A stretch of DNA of 17,166 nt from assembly GCA_964454355.1 (NCBI GenBank), contig CAYVTA010000038.1, positions 1 through 17,166 of the forward strand. Direction: 5' to 3'. Position 1 is the stretch's first letter, and every line of letters begins with the position of its first letter. Positions 6,617 to 14,386 of this stretch are shown piece after piece. Origin of the DNA: UBA1081 sp964454355 (GTDB lineage: Bacteria > Bacillota > Clostridia > Oscillospirales > Acutalibacteraceae). The position numbers were made by a program, and so were the translations under genes. Below the pieces are notes generated by a model, which ran no database searches, was not told the DNA's origin, and saw only the letters and a program-made list of their open reading frames with translations.

Positions 6617-8800
6617 TTATTGTTTAAATTCATGTTTTCCGGCGGCAATTTCTGTTTCTTTTCCATCGATAATTACAGTTGCGGTGCAGCCCTGAGGGAC
6701 AATGAATGTATATTCGATACAATCATTGATTTTTGTCCATTGAGAGCTGACTGTGCCACATCTTGATTCAATCGATGCTTTTACAAAACTAAGTCTGTCA
6801 TCTGTTACCGGAGCAAAAATGATATGCTCGAAGGCAGGCTTGCTTTCATCGATTTTGATTCCTGCTGCATCACCGTAAAGCCAATCAGCAACGGAGCCGT
6901 AAGCGTAATGATTAAATGAATTCATTGATGTGCTCCACATAGAGCCGTCTTCTCGCATACTATCCCAGTGTTCCCAAATCGTTGTTGCACCCATTTTGAC
7001 CGAGAACAGCCAAGAGGGATATTCTTCACGAAGAAGGATGTCGTAGGCTGTTTTTTTATAGCCGTTATCACTTAATACATGAAGCAGATAAGGTGTGCCT
7101 ACAAATCCTGTTTTAAGATGACCGCATTCCGTTACAAGCTCGTTGAGTTGTTTTGCGGTTTCGGAAATGTTATCACTTATACGGAAATGACAAGCCAGCA
7201 CGCAGGCGGTCTGAGTTGCGTATTCAGGCAGGATTCTGCCGTTTTTCATGAACTTATTTCTGAATGCGGCTATTGCTTTTTCACGCAGTTGGGGAATTAT
7301 ATCAGCATCTTTATTGCAAACAGCACATGATTTTATATAAATCTCACTTGAGTAAATGAAAAATGCGGTTGCAATAAGGTCTTTATCCGTACCGTGACTG
7401 CAATCCTCCGGTGAACTTCCGTCAAGATTGAGCCAGTCACCGAAGTGATGACCGTGTGCCCAGATACCGTCCCATGTGTGATTTTCAATGTATTCCAGAT
7501 ATTCTCTCATGGATTTGAGTGAAGACGAAATAATTTCTTTGTTGCCGTATGTCTGATAGATCTGCCATGGACAAATCGTTGCAGCATCAGCCCACGCCGC
7601 AGAACATTCATCATCAGGTCTGAATGTGTTTGGAATAACATGAGGTATTGCACCCCAATTTGTTTGATCCGCACGAAGGTCCCCAAGCCATTTTATAAAA
7701 AATTTCTCTACATCGTAGTTGTATGATGCTGTTTTTACAAATACCTGTGCATCACCTGTCCAACCGAGTCTTTCGTCTCTCTGAGGACAGTCGGTGGGTA
7801 CATCAAGGAAATTACTTTTCTGTCCCCAGATAACATTGCTGAAAAGCTTGTTAATTCGCTCATCGGAACACTCAAAATATCCTGTTCGCTTTATGTCTGA
7901 ATGAACAACGATAGCCGTAAAATTCTCTTTTTTTACTTCATCGCTCCAATTTTCCAGCTTTACATAACGGAAACCGAAAAAATTATAACGGGGTTTGCAA
8001 ATATGCTCTTCGCCGTCACAAATGAAAGTCACCTGTGCTTTTGCATCACGGTAATTGTCATTATAGAAATTTCCGTCTGCATCAAGAACTTCCGCATGAT
8101 GAATAACAGCATTTTCACCTTTTTTGCCTTTGATTCTGAACTGAACATAGCCTGTCATATTCTGACCGAAGTCGAGGACTGTCTCACCTTTTGGTGTGGT
8201 TATAATTTCTTTTACGGGTAAATTTTCATGTTCCGTGATTTTTTCTCCTTCACGGTCAATAAGATTGTCCATATCGCAAGGGAAGGGAAGTGCAGCCATT
8301 GGCTTGCTGTCAACAAATGAAGGGTCATATGTATATCCGTTGTAAATGTGTGAATAAACAGTTTTGCCCTTTTGGCTTGTCCAATTTTCATCAGTATAGA
8401 TAAACTCGCTTGTACCGTCCTCATATGCTATTTCCAATGCGGCAAGAACTGCAGTTTCTTTATTTCCCAAATATTCAAAACGCATATTTGTGCTCATATT
8501 GGAAGGAGTTTTCCAACCCGGGCCCACACCGATTACAATTTTATTGTTTTCTTTGAGCATTGACGCAATATCGTAAGTTTCAACCTGCAAACGCTTGGTA
8601 TATGATGTCCAGCCGGGTGCAAAAATAAAATCTCCGACTCTTTTGCCGTTTATTTCAATATCGTAAACACCGTATGCCGTAACCTCAAGTGCTGCGGCTT
8701 TTACAGGTTTTTGGATAATTATTTCTTTTGAAAATTCAACTGATGCATCCTCAATTATTTTAGCACTTTTTATCCACTGTGCATTTTTTATGTTTTTCAT
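6617..8800 (-). CDS. GH78 alpha-L-rhamnosidase, probably intracellular
   Basis: Hydrolyses terminal alpha-L-rhamnose from plant glycosides, pectin side chains or similar oligosaccharides. The N-terminal beta-sandwich domain (about 35-100, with AYGVYDIEINGKRVG and APGWTSYTKR) is typical of bacterial rhamnosidases. The catalytic (alpha/alpha)6 barrel carries the family signature DCPQRDERLGWTGDAQ (337-352), in which Glu343 is the expected general acid, and TTIWEHWDS (606-614), in which Glu610 is the expected general base. At 727 residues it is shorter than many GH78 proteins (often about 900 or more), so an accessory N-terminal domain may be missing. No signal peptide is seen. I chose the ATG at 8800 because AAAGGA precedes it; a start 15 codons further upstream at 8845 has no such site and would add a non-family tail. 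It is the downstream neighbour of the EF-G-like gene, with a terminator between them. Confidence 0.9.
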   Translation of the reverse strand: MKNIKNAQWIKSAKIIEDASVEFSKEIIIQKPVKAAALEVTAYGVYDIEINGKRVGDFIFAPGWTSYTKRLQVETYDIASMLKENNKIVIGVGPGWKTPSNMSTNMRFEYLGNKETAVLAALEIAYEDGTSEFIYTDENWTSQKGKTVYSHIYNGYTYDPSFVDSKPMAALPFPCDMDNLIDREGEKITEHENLPVKEIITTPKGETVLDFGQNMTGYVQFRIKGKKGENAVIHHAEVLDADGNFYNDNYRDAKAQVTFICDGEEHICKPRYNFFGFRYVKLENWSDEVKKENFTAIVVHSDIKRTGYFECSDERINKLFSNVIWGQKSNFLDVPTDCPQRDERLGWTGDAQVFVKTASYNYDVEKFFIKWLGDLRADQTNWGAIPHVIPNTFRPDDECSAAWADAATICPWQIYQTYGNKEIISSSLKSMREYLEYIENHTWDGIWAHGHHFGDWLNLDGSSPEDCSHGTDKDLIATAFFIYSSEIYIKSCAVCNKDADIIPQLREKAIAAFRNKFMKNGRILPEYATQTACVLACHFRISDNISETAKQLNELVTECGHLKTGFVGTPYLLHVLSDNGYKKTAYDILLREEYPSWLFSVKMGATTIWEHWDSMREDGSMWSTSMNSFNHYAYGSVADWLYGDAAGIKIDESKPAFEHIIFAPVTDDRLSFVKASIESRCGTVSSQWTKINDCIEYTFIVPQGCTATVIIDGKETEIAAGKHEFKQ

Positions 8801-8855
8801 CGGCTTTGATCTTCCTTTCGATTGTTGTGTAACATATTTACGCAAAAAATAAGTG

Positions 8856-8888
8856 AAAAATGCTCCCGAAGATTAACTGCGGGAGCAT
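8856..8888 (-). terminator. Intrinsic terminator of the EF-G-like gene
   Basis: On the - strand, 10 bases after the stop codon, a perfect 9-base-pair stem (ATGCTCCCG/CGGGAGCAT) with an 11-base loop is followed by T5 and a further T-rich stretch. It separates the GTPase from the rhamnosidase, so the rhamnosidase probably has its own promoter, although no clear -35/-10 pair is visible in the 46 bases between. Confidence 0.85.
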
Positions 8889-8898
8889 GAGTTCGCTA

Positions 8899-10947
8899 TT
8901 ATTCTTCTTCTGCGTTTTTCTTAGCTTCTTCAATAACTTTCTGTGCTATGTTAGCAGGAGCTTCTTCGTAACGACAGAAATCAAAATCAAAGTAACCTCT
9001 GCCTACCGTAACAGAACGGAGAACTGTAGAGAAATCGCTCATTTCCGCCATGGGAACTTCTGCTTCAAGCTTTTGCATCTGGGGTTCTTCTTCGGATGGA
9101 CCCATACCAAGAACTCTGCCTCGTCTCTTTGTAATATCACCCATGATGTCACCGAGACACTCATCCGGCATATATGCTGTCAGTGTTCCGATAGGTTCAA
9201 GAATTGCGGGATTTGCATCGGGATTAAGCTTTTTGAATGCAAGAGAAGCAGCTGTCTTAAATGCCATTTCAGATGAGTCAACGGGATGATATGATCCATC
9301 ATAAAGAGTTGCCTTAACGCCAACTACGGGATAACCTGCCACAAGACCTCTCTTGACGCTTTCACGAAGCCCCTTTTCAACTGCAGGGAAGAAGTTTTTG
9401 GGAACGGAACCGCCGAATACTTCCTCTGCAAATACAAGATCTTCACTGTCACAGGGCTCAAAACGAATCCATACATCACCAAACTGACCGTGGCCGCCGG
9501 ACTGCTTCTTGTGTCTGCCCTGTACTTCAACCTTTTTCTTAATAGTTTCTCTGTAAGCAACCTTTGCAGGTTCAAGATCGATCTCAACGCCGAATTTTGC
9601 TTTAAGCTTTGATACTACGATATCAAGATGCTGTTCACCGATACCTGCAAGGATCATTTCTTTTGTTTCTTCGTTTGTATAGAACTTCATTGTGGGGTCT
9701 TCTGTCATCAGCTTTTTAAGACCTGAAGCAACTTTTTCTTCTTCACCCTTTTTGCGAACCTTAATAGCCATTGAAAGAGAAGGCTTGGGGAAGCTTACGC
9801 CCTTAAGCTCAACAACAGCCTTTTCAGAACAAAGGGTATCACCGGTATGTACACCTGCAAGCTTTGTTGCAACACCGATATCACCGGCTGTAATGCAGTC
9901 TGTTTCTTCCTGCTTGCCGCCCTTGACAGTAAGGAGCTTACCGATTTTAACTGTTTCACCTGTTCTTGCGTTATACGCACTGCGGTCGGGAGTGAGCTTA
10001 CCGGAAACGACCTTGAAATATGACATTTTACCTACGAATGGGTCAGCAACTGATTTGAAGCAGATTGCAGCAAGGTGACCGTCGGGATCGCATTTGAAAT
10101 CGCCTTCACCTGTCTTTGAAGCAGCGGATGGAGCAAAGTTTGCAATAGAATCAAGGATGATGTCAACAGCCTCTGTTGTGTAGCCGGAGCAAGCAAAAAT
10201 GGGATAAACGCTGCCGTCTGTGATACCGGCTCTCAAGCCGTTGTATATCTCTTCCTGTGTAAATTCTTCGCCGTTGAAGAATTTATCCATAAGGTCATCG
10301 TCTGTTGTTGCAACTGCTTCAAGAAGCTCTGTTCTCATTCTTTCAACTTTTTCGCCTGCGGGAACAGGTACTTCAGTTTTCTTGCCGTTTATATATTTGT
10401 ATGCCTTACCTACTGCAAAGTCCATATAGCAGTCAACTTTACCGTCAACAATGTGAGGAATAACAACGGGACAGCAAGGTGTGCCGTATACTTCCTTGAG
10501 AGAATCAAATGTCTGGAAGAAATGACCGTTTTCATCGTCACACTTTGTTACTGCAAACATAATTGATTTGCCGTGTTTTATAGCGGTTTTGTATGCTTTC
10601 TGAGCACCTACGTCAACACCGCCGCCGGACTGAAGTACAACAAGGGCAGTGCCTGCAGCACGCATACCTTCAGCAACTCCGCCCTCGAAATCGAAAGAAC
10701 CGGGAGTGTCAATAAGATTGATTTTTGCATCAAGCCATTCAAGAGGAGCAACTGCTGCCTGAACGGAAGACTTTCTTCTTTTTTCTTCAGCATCAAAGTC
10801 CATAACGGTGTTTCCGTCAAGAACACGACCGAGTCTGTCAGTTGCACCTGCAAGATAAAGCATTGCCTCTGCAAGGGTAGTCTTACCTCTTCCGCCTCTG
10901 CCTGCTATAACAATATTTTTGATTTTGTCTGCACTGTATGTTTTCAA
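8899..10947 (-). CDS. EF-G-like translational GTPase (EF-G-2/FusA2-type paralog)
   Basis: A 682-residue protein with the full EF-G domain order: G domain, domain II, and C-terminal domains III-V including the domain IV tip (LYDGSYHPVDSSEMAFK). The P-loop is AGRGGRGKTT (15-24), G3 is DTPG (80-83) and G4 is TKCD (134-137) instead of NKxD. Switch I lacks the canonical RGITI motif, reading KRRKSSVQAA. The catalytic histidine that follows DTPG in EF-G is Ser84 (DTPGSFDF). Mycobacterial FusA2 and Thermus EF-G-2 also lack that histidine, so this is a paralog rather than the main translocase; it may act on ribosomes with altered hydrolysis or in ribosome handling. The start is TTG at 10947, chosen because GGGAGG (10956-10961) sits 8 bases upstream; an ATG at 10995 has no such site. 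It is monocistronic, with no ribosomal protein neighbours. Confidence 0.85.
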   Translation of the reverse strand: MKTYSADKIKNIVIAGRGGRGKTTLAEAMLYLAGATDRLGRVLDGNTVMDFDAEEKRRKSSVQAAVAPLEWLDAKINLIDTPGSFDFEGGVAEGMRAAGTALVVLQSGGGVDVGAQKAYKTAIKHGKSIMFAVTKCDDENGHFFQTFDSLKEVYGTPCCPVVIPHIVDGKVDCYMDFAVGKAYKYINGKKTEVPVPAGEKVERMRTELLEAVATTDDDLMDKFFNGEEFTQEEIYNGLRAGITDGSVYPIFACSGYTTEAVDIILDSIANFAPSAASKTGEGDFKCDPDGHLAAICFKSVADPFVGKMSYFKVVSGKLTPDRSAYNARTGETVKIGKLLTVKGGKQEETDCITAGDIGVATKLAGVHTGDTLCSEKAVVELKGVSFPKPSLSMAIKVRKKGEEEKVASGLKKLMTEDPTMKFYTNEETKEMILAGIGEQHLDIVVSKLKAKFGVEIDLEPAKVAYRETIKKKVEVQGRHKKQSGGHGQFGDVWIRFEPCDSEDLVFAEEVFGGSVPKNFFPAVEKGLRESVKRGLVAGYPVVGVKATLYDGSYHPVDSSEMAFKTAASLAFKKLNPDANPAILEPIGTLTAYMPDECLGDIMGDITKRRGRVLGMGPSEEEPQMQKLEAEVPMAEMSDFSTVLRSVTVGRGYFDFDFCRYEEAPANIAQKVIEEAKKNAEEE

Positions 10948-11150
10948 TGTATTTGCCTCCCTATGGCTACTGTTGTTGTATAAAATATACAGCAAACAGC
11001 TTGAATTTTTTTAACAACATGGTTATTATAACATACTGATGCAGGAATATCAATAACTATTTTATCTTTTTAACCAAAAATTCTGAAAAATATTCAATAA
11101 AATTGTTCTCTTTTTCAGAAAATGTCTTTTCAAATACGAAGAAGATGTGC

Positions 11151-11156
11151 TATAAT
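11151..11156 (+). promoter_or_regulatory. Extended -10 promoter of the cyclophilin gene
   Basis: TATAAT preceded by TGC gives an extended -10 (TGN-TATAAT), 32 bases before the start codon. A -35 match at 17 bases (TTTCAA at 11128-11133) is weak, as is common for extended -10 promoters. The rest of the divergent gap (10962-11150) is AT-rich, and no clear promoter for the GTPase was identified there. Confidence 0.55.
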
Positions 11157-11188
11157 AACTATATTATATGTTGATAGGAGATATAACA

Positions 11189-11659
11189 ATGGTAAAAATC
11201 GAAATGGAAAACGGCGGCATTATTGAAATTGAACTTTATGAAGATATTGCACCCATTACTGTTAAAAACTTTGAAAAGCTTGTTTCCGAAGGCTTTTATG
11301 ACGGACTCATATTTCACAGAGTTATAGAGGGCTTTATGATTCAGGGCGGTGATCCCACCGGCACAGGTTACAGCGGTTCGGGTGAAAATATTAAGGGTGA
11401 ATTTACCGCAAACGGTGTACCCAACAGCCTTTCTCACACAAGGGGCGTCATTTCTATGGCTCGTTCAATGAATCCCAACTCTGCTTCTTCACAGTTCTTT
11501 ATTATGCATCAGGACGGAACTTATCTCGACGGCAATTATGCTGCTTTCGGTAAGGTTGTAAGCGGTATGGAAGTTGTTGATGCAATTGCAGAAACTGCAA
11601 CTGACGGTGCAGACAAGCCTCTTGCAGAGCAGAAAATGAAAAAGGTAACGCTTATATAA
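11189..11659 (+). CDS. Peptidyl-prolyl cis-trans isomerase, cyclophilin type, cytoplasmic
   Basis: Catalyses cis-trans isomerisation of X-Pro peptide bonds during folding. The 156-residue protein is one minimal cyclophilin domain without signal peptide or lipobox, so it is cytoplasmic. Family motifs are FHRVIEGFMIQGGDPTGTG (about 46-64), with catalytic Arg in FHR and the substrate-binding Gln in QGGD, and GVISMARSMNPNSASSQFFI (about 87-106). The tryptophan that binds cyclosporin in human CypA is replaced: the equivalent stretch is TYLDGNYAAFG. The ATG at 11189 is preceded by TAGGAG (11175-11180) with 8 bases between; an upstream in-frame ATG at 11168 has no such site. The gene is monocistronic, with its own promoter and terminator, and divergent from the EF-G-like gene. 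Confidence 0.93.
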   Translation: MVKIEMENGGIIEIELYEDIAPITVKNFEKLVSEGFYDGLIFHRVIEGFMIQGGDPTGTGYSGSGENIKGEFTANGVPNSLSHTRGVISMARSMNPNSASSQFFIMHQDGTYLDGNYAAFGKVVSGMEVVDAIAETATDGADKPLAEQKMKKVTLI

Positions 11660-11688
11660 TATTTATACAACTGTTAACTCTGTTTTCG

Positions 11689-11716
11689 GAGCAGACCTTA
11701 GGGTTTGCTCTTTTTT
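11689..11716 (+). terminator. Intrinsic terminator of the cyclophilin gene
   Basis: A 9-base-pair stem (GAGCAGACC/GGTTTGCTC, one G-T pair) with a TTAG loop is followed by six T residues, 30 bases after the stop codon. Confidence 0.88.
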
Positions 11717-11730
11717 CTGTTTGTTCGTGG

Positions 11731-11759
11731 TTGAAAAAATAAAATTTATATGCTAAACT
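11731..11759 (+). promoter_or_regulatory. Probable promoter of the glycoside-hydrolase-like gene
   Basis: TTGAAA (11731-11736) and TAAACT (11754-11759) are separated by 17 bases. The -10 is imperfect but preceded by TGC, an extended -10. It lies just after the cyclophilin terminator and 20 bases before the start codon, which would give a very short leader. Confidence 0.5.
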
Positions 11760-11778
11760 TTTCTCAGGAGTGATAGTA

Positions 11779-13971
11779 ATGTTAGATTTTACTCAATATT
11801 ATGTAGTTTCAGATAACGAAAAAGCAAAAGAGATTCTTCTCGAAGAACTTGAAAAAAGAGGTTTTTTGTCCGTCTCGGACGGAAAAGCCATCAGGTTGAT
11901 TGAAGATAAAAGTATTGACAGGGATTCTTACAAAATTGAGCTTGACGGTGAGGGCTTACGCTTTTTTGCAAGCGGTATAAGAGGCTTCATTTATGCAATC
12001 GGCAGATTTTTAAGAAAGACAGAGTATGTGAACGGAAAAATCACACTTATAACGGATATCAGTGGTGAATATTCGCCGTATATGCAGATAAGAGGGCATC
12101 AGTTAGGTTACCGTGATACTTCAAATACATATGAAGCATGGGACGAACAGCAGTATTATGAGTATATAAAGGATATAATGTATTTCGGCTGTAATACATT
12201 TGAACATACCGTTTTTCATGAAGATAAAAAACAGACTCCGCTAATGAAATATCCGCAGTTGGAATTTGTTAAGCTTTGTAATGAAAAAGCAAAGACGTTG
12301 GACATTGATATTTCATATTGGACACCTAATGACAAGGAGAAACGTCCTGAAGCTTTGCAGGAGCGAATTAATTTCTTTGCATCTCAAAAATATGCGGACA
12401 TATATTTCCCGCCTACCAGCGATCCCGGAGATTTTGAGGTTGATGAGGCGTTTGAAATAATTACTGCAATTGCAAAGGGAATCAAAAAAAGTCATCCCGA
12501 AACAAAAATTTATCCCTCTGCCCAGTCGCCTGACGGTTTTGGTAAATGGGGCGATGATTTTATTGAAAAAATGAATCAGCTTCCCGAAGAAATTGACGGC
12601 ATAATTACAGGTCCGAACTGTGCAATGCCCTTGCATGATTTAAGAAAAAGACTGCCTTGCAAATATCCCATTCGTCTTTATCCTGACATAACACATAATA
12701 TCCGATGTGAATATCCTGTACATTTTGACCGTGAGGATTGGCATTATGCTCTTGCATCCACCCACAGCCGAGAAGCAATAAACCCCAGACCTGCGGAGTA
12801 CAGAGAAATACACCGTCTTACAAGACCGTATATTATCGGAAGTGTGTCATATTCAGAGGGAATCAATGACGATATTAATAAGTTTGTATGGAGCGATATG
12901 GATTTTGACCCCAATGTGTCTTTGAATGATACTCTTTATGATTATTCAAGACTTTTCTTCCCCGGTGCGGATTCTAAAAAAATCGTGAACGGAATTTTTG
13001 GTCTTGAAAAGAACTGGGAGGGCGATCCCGCAGAAAATCCTCATATCGAAACAACTTTAAAATTCTTTGAAGATGCTCTTGCTGAAAATCCTGAGCTTTA
13101 TGAGAATGTTCGTTTTCTCATGTGTCTTTTCAGGGCAAAATGTGATGTGCTCGTTAAATGCAGGAGAACTACAGAGCTTGAGTTGATTGAAAAATCAAAA
13201 TATTATCTTTGCAGAAATGATATTGATACTGCGAAAAATATTCTCGATACCCCATTTAATGAGGAATATAATTCTCTTCATGATGATATCTTTGCTCTTG
13301 GCAAGCTTCTTTTTGAGAAGACGGGATTACAGCTTGATGTTGAACATTACGGTGCTTCAGGCTGGGAGCGAGGGGCTGTACTCGATACTATTGATAACCC
13401 TGTAACAGACAGATTGTGGCTTCTTAACCGAATTGAATACGCAAAAACACTTGACGGCAGTGAGAGGGAAGAGTTTATTACAGCACTTCTTAACAGAAAT
13501 AAAATCCGCAGGGGAGAATATTATTATTCATTTGCGGAGAATAGCTTTACTCAATCGGGTATTCGTCAAGAACCGTATTTTTATATGGATTTTCAGGGTG
13601 ACAGGCGAGAGGTGAATAACGGTAAAATTCCTATGTCAATGCTCAAGGTGTTTGACCATTACTCATTCCGAATGAAAACCGGTGGACTTGATGCTGAAGG
13701 TGATTATTATTTGTTCCTTAACATTAAGCCTCGATATAATGATTCTGTCACCGATTTTACGATAAAAATCAATGGGAAAGTTTTGTATTCAGGTGTTCAG
13801 TACGGCGGTGAGCGAGATGAAAAATTTGAAAAAGAGCTTTCTGCCCCCGGCTTTGAAATGAGAAAGTATAAAATCCCGTCTTCTTTTATTGAAAACGGAT
13901 GCATTGAGCTTGAAATTACCGAGCCGAAAATCGGAATTATGCTCAGTGAGATTTTTATAAAAAATATGTGA
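11779..13971 (+). CDS. Glycoside-hydrolase-like protein of unassigned family
   Basis: A 730-residue soluble protein without signal peptide or membrane helices. I cannot name its family. The N-terminal 100 residues (SYKIELDGEGLRFFASGIRGFIYAIGRFL) resemble the small alpha/beta domain that precedes the barrel in GH67 and GH20 enzymes, where substrate-like cofactor motifs are absent. From about 102 (YMQIRGHQLGYRDTSNTYEAWD) a probable TIM barrel begins, running to about 420 and containing YSEGINDDINKFVWSD (358-373), where Glu360 or the Asp364/365 pair could be catalytic. The C-terminal part (about 580-730) has beta-rich segments suggesting a sandwich domain. The ATG at 11779 follows CAGGAG (11765-11770); a GTG at 11770 overlaps that site and is rejected. 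It stands alone between a terminator and the purine leader. Action on a uronic acid, hexosamine or rhamnose-containing glycan is only a guess. Confidence 0.6.
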   Translation: MLDFTQYYVVSDNEKAKEILLEELEKRGFLSVSDGKAIRLIEDKSIDRDSYKIELDGEGLRFFASGIRGFIYAIGRFLRKTEYVNGKITLITDISGEYSPYMQIRGHQLGYRDTSNTYEAWDEQQYYEYIKDIMYFGCNTFEHTVFHEDKKQTPLMKYPQLEFVKLCNEKAKTLDIDISYWTPNDKEKRPEALQERINFFASQKYADIYFPPTSDPGDFEVDEAFEIITAIAKGIKKSHPETKIYPSAQSPDGFGKWGDDFIEKMNQLPEEIDGIITGPNCAMPLHDLRKRLPCKYPIRLYPDITHNIRCEYPVHFDREDWHYALASTHSREAINPRPAEYREIHRLTRPYIIGSVSYSEGINDDINKFVWSDMDFDPNVSLNDTLYDYSRLFFPGADSKKIVNGIFGLEKNWEGDPAENPHIETTLKFFEDALAENPELYENVRFLMCLFRAKCDVLVKCRRTTELELIEKSKYYLCRNDIDTAKNILDTPFNEEYNSLHDDIFALGKLLFEKTGLQLDVEHYGASGWERGAVLDTIDNPVTDRLWLLNRIEYAKTLDGSEREEFITALLNRNKIRRGEYYYSFAENSFTQSGIRQEPYFYMDFQGDRREVNNGKIPMSMLKVFDHYSFRMKTGGLDAEGDYYLFLNIKPRYNDSVTDFTIKINGKVLYSGVQYGGERDEKFEKELSAPGFEMRKYKIPSSFIENGCIELEITEPKIGIMLSEIFIKNM

Positions 13972-14094
13972 TGTGAAAATTTAATATGTAATATTTGATT
14001 CACAGGCAATTGTTTGTTGCTTCCTATTAGTCATTCTCACCAAATTGGATATATATAATAATTATTTTTTTTAATCGTCAAAATTCAATTGATA

Positions 14095-14124
14095 TTGACT
14101 TTTTTATCTGTCAAATGATATAAT
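14095..14124 (+). promoter_or_regulatory. Promoter of the purine operon
   Basis: TTGACT (14095-14100) and a perfect TATAAT (14119-14124) are separated by 18 bases. Transcription would begin near 14131, immediately before the first paired base of the ZTP aptamer at 14136, which strongly supports the call. The 123 bases between the preceding stop and this promoter contain no clear intrinsic terminator. Confidence 0.8.
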
Positions 14125-14135
14125 CTTTTTGTAGA

Positions 14136-14206
14136 TTTCTGTGACTGACGGATAAGCGGAATTGACCGCAGGGAGCAGAAATATTGTTAAGCCGACCGTC
14201 TGGGCA
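14136..14206 (+). ncRNA. ZTP (pfl) riboswitch aptamer ahead of purE
   Basis: The conserved ZTP-aptamer parts are visible: the outer stem TTTCTG (14136-14141) with CAGAAA (14176-14181), the GTGACTGACGG core (14141-14151), an inner stem GCGG/CCGC (14156-14159 with 14166-14169), the GGGAG strand, and the hallmark 3' block CCGACCGTCTGGGCA (14192-14206), close to the consensus CCGCCUGGGC. ZTP/ZMP builds up when 10-formyl-tetrahydrofolate limits purine synthesis, and ligand binding turns on purine and one-carbon genes. The 3' block overlaps the 5' arm of a terminator, the usual arrangement for ZTP-controlled transcription termination: bound aptamer holds TGGGCA and blocks the terminator. Confidence 0.88.
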
Positions 14207-14236
14207 GTCCTACAGCACAGGACTGCCCATTTTTTT
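14202..14236 (+). terminator. ZTP riboswitch expression platform (conditional terminator)
   Basis: A perfect 10-base-pair stem (GGGCAGTCCT/AGGACTGCCC) with a 7-base loop is followed by A and T7. Its 5' arm shares GGGCA with the aptamer, making the two folds mutually exclusive. Confidence 0.88.
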
Positions 14237-14358
14237 GCTTTATAGAAAACTGTGTTTCCATAAAGCAAAAAAAAATTATATGTCCCGCCGATTTTCCCTG
14301 CGGGAACAGCGATGGACTAATCGAAAACGGTCGCCGCAGTACGGCGAAAACCGTTTTC
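14230..14358 (+). promoter_or_regulatory. Additional structured leader hairpins before purE
   Basis: Three more hairpins follow the riboswitch terminator. The first is a 14-base-pair arm whose 5' strand contains the terminator T-tract (14230-14243) and whose 3' strand contains an A-tract (14260-14273). The second is TGTCCCGC with GCGGGAACA (14281-14308, one bulge). The third is a nested stem with outer arms GAAAACGG/CCGTTTTC (14323-14330, 14351-14358) and inner arms CGCCG/CGGCG. The third ends 14 bases before the ribosome binding site of purE (AAAGAGG, 14373-14379). Function unknown; a second attenuation or stability element is possible. Confidence 0.45.
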
Positions 14359-14386
14359 TTGTTTTCACCAAGAAAGAGGTTATTGT

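Noticed and set aside
6293..6766. Short + strand reading frames across the gap and the rhamnosidase 3' end
   Set aside because: They run through the operon terminator, the hairpin array and the antisense of the GH78 gene, with no ribosome binding site or protein-like composition.
8801..8845. A longer N-terminus for the rhamnosidase starting at 8845
   Set aside because: The ATG at 8800 has a good AAAGGA site, and the extra 15 residues do not look like the family and overlap that site.
10948..10995. A longer N-terminus for the EF-G-like protein starting with ATG at 10995
   Set aside because: GGGAGG at 10956-10961 lies inside this stretch at ideal spacing to the TTG at 10947, and EF-G proteins begin close to the P-loop as the shorter form does.
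10962..11040. A promoter for the EF-G-like gene on the - strand (TTCAAG then TATACA at 17 bases)
   Set aside because: The -35 match is poor and the AT-rich context gives many such pairs by chance.
13972..14094. A terminator after the glycoside-hydrolase-like gene
   Set aside because: Only an AT-rich imperfect hairpin (GTGAA with TTCAC) is visible, without a T-tract, so it is not called.
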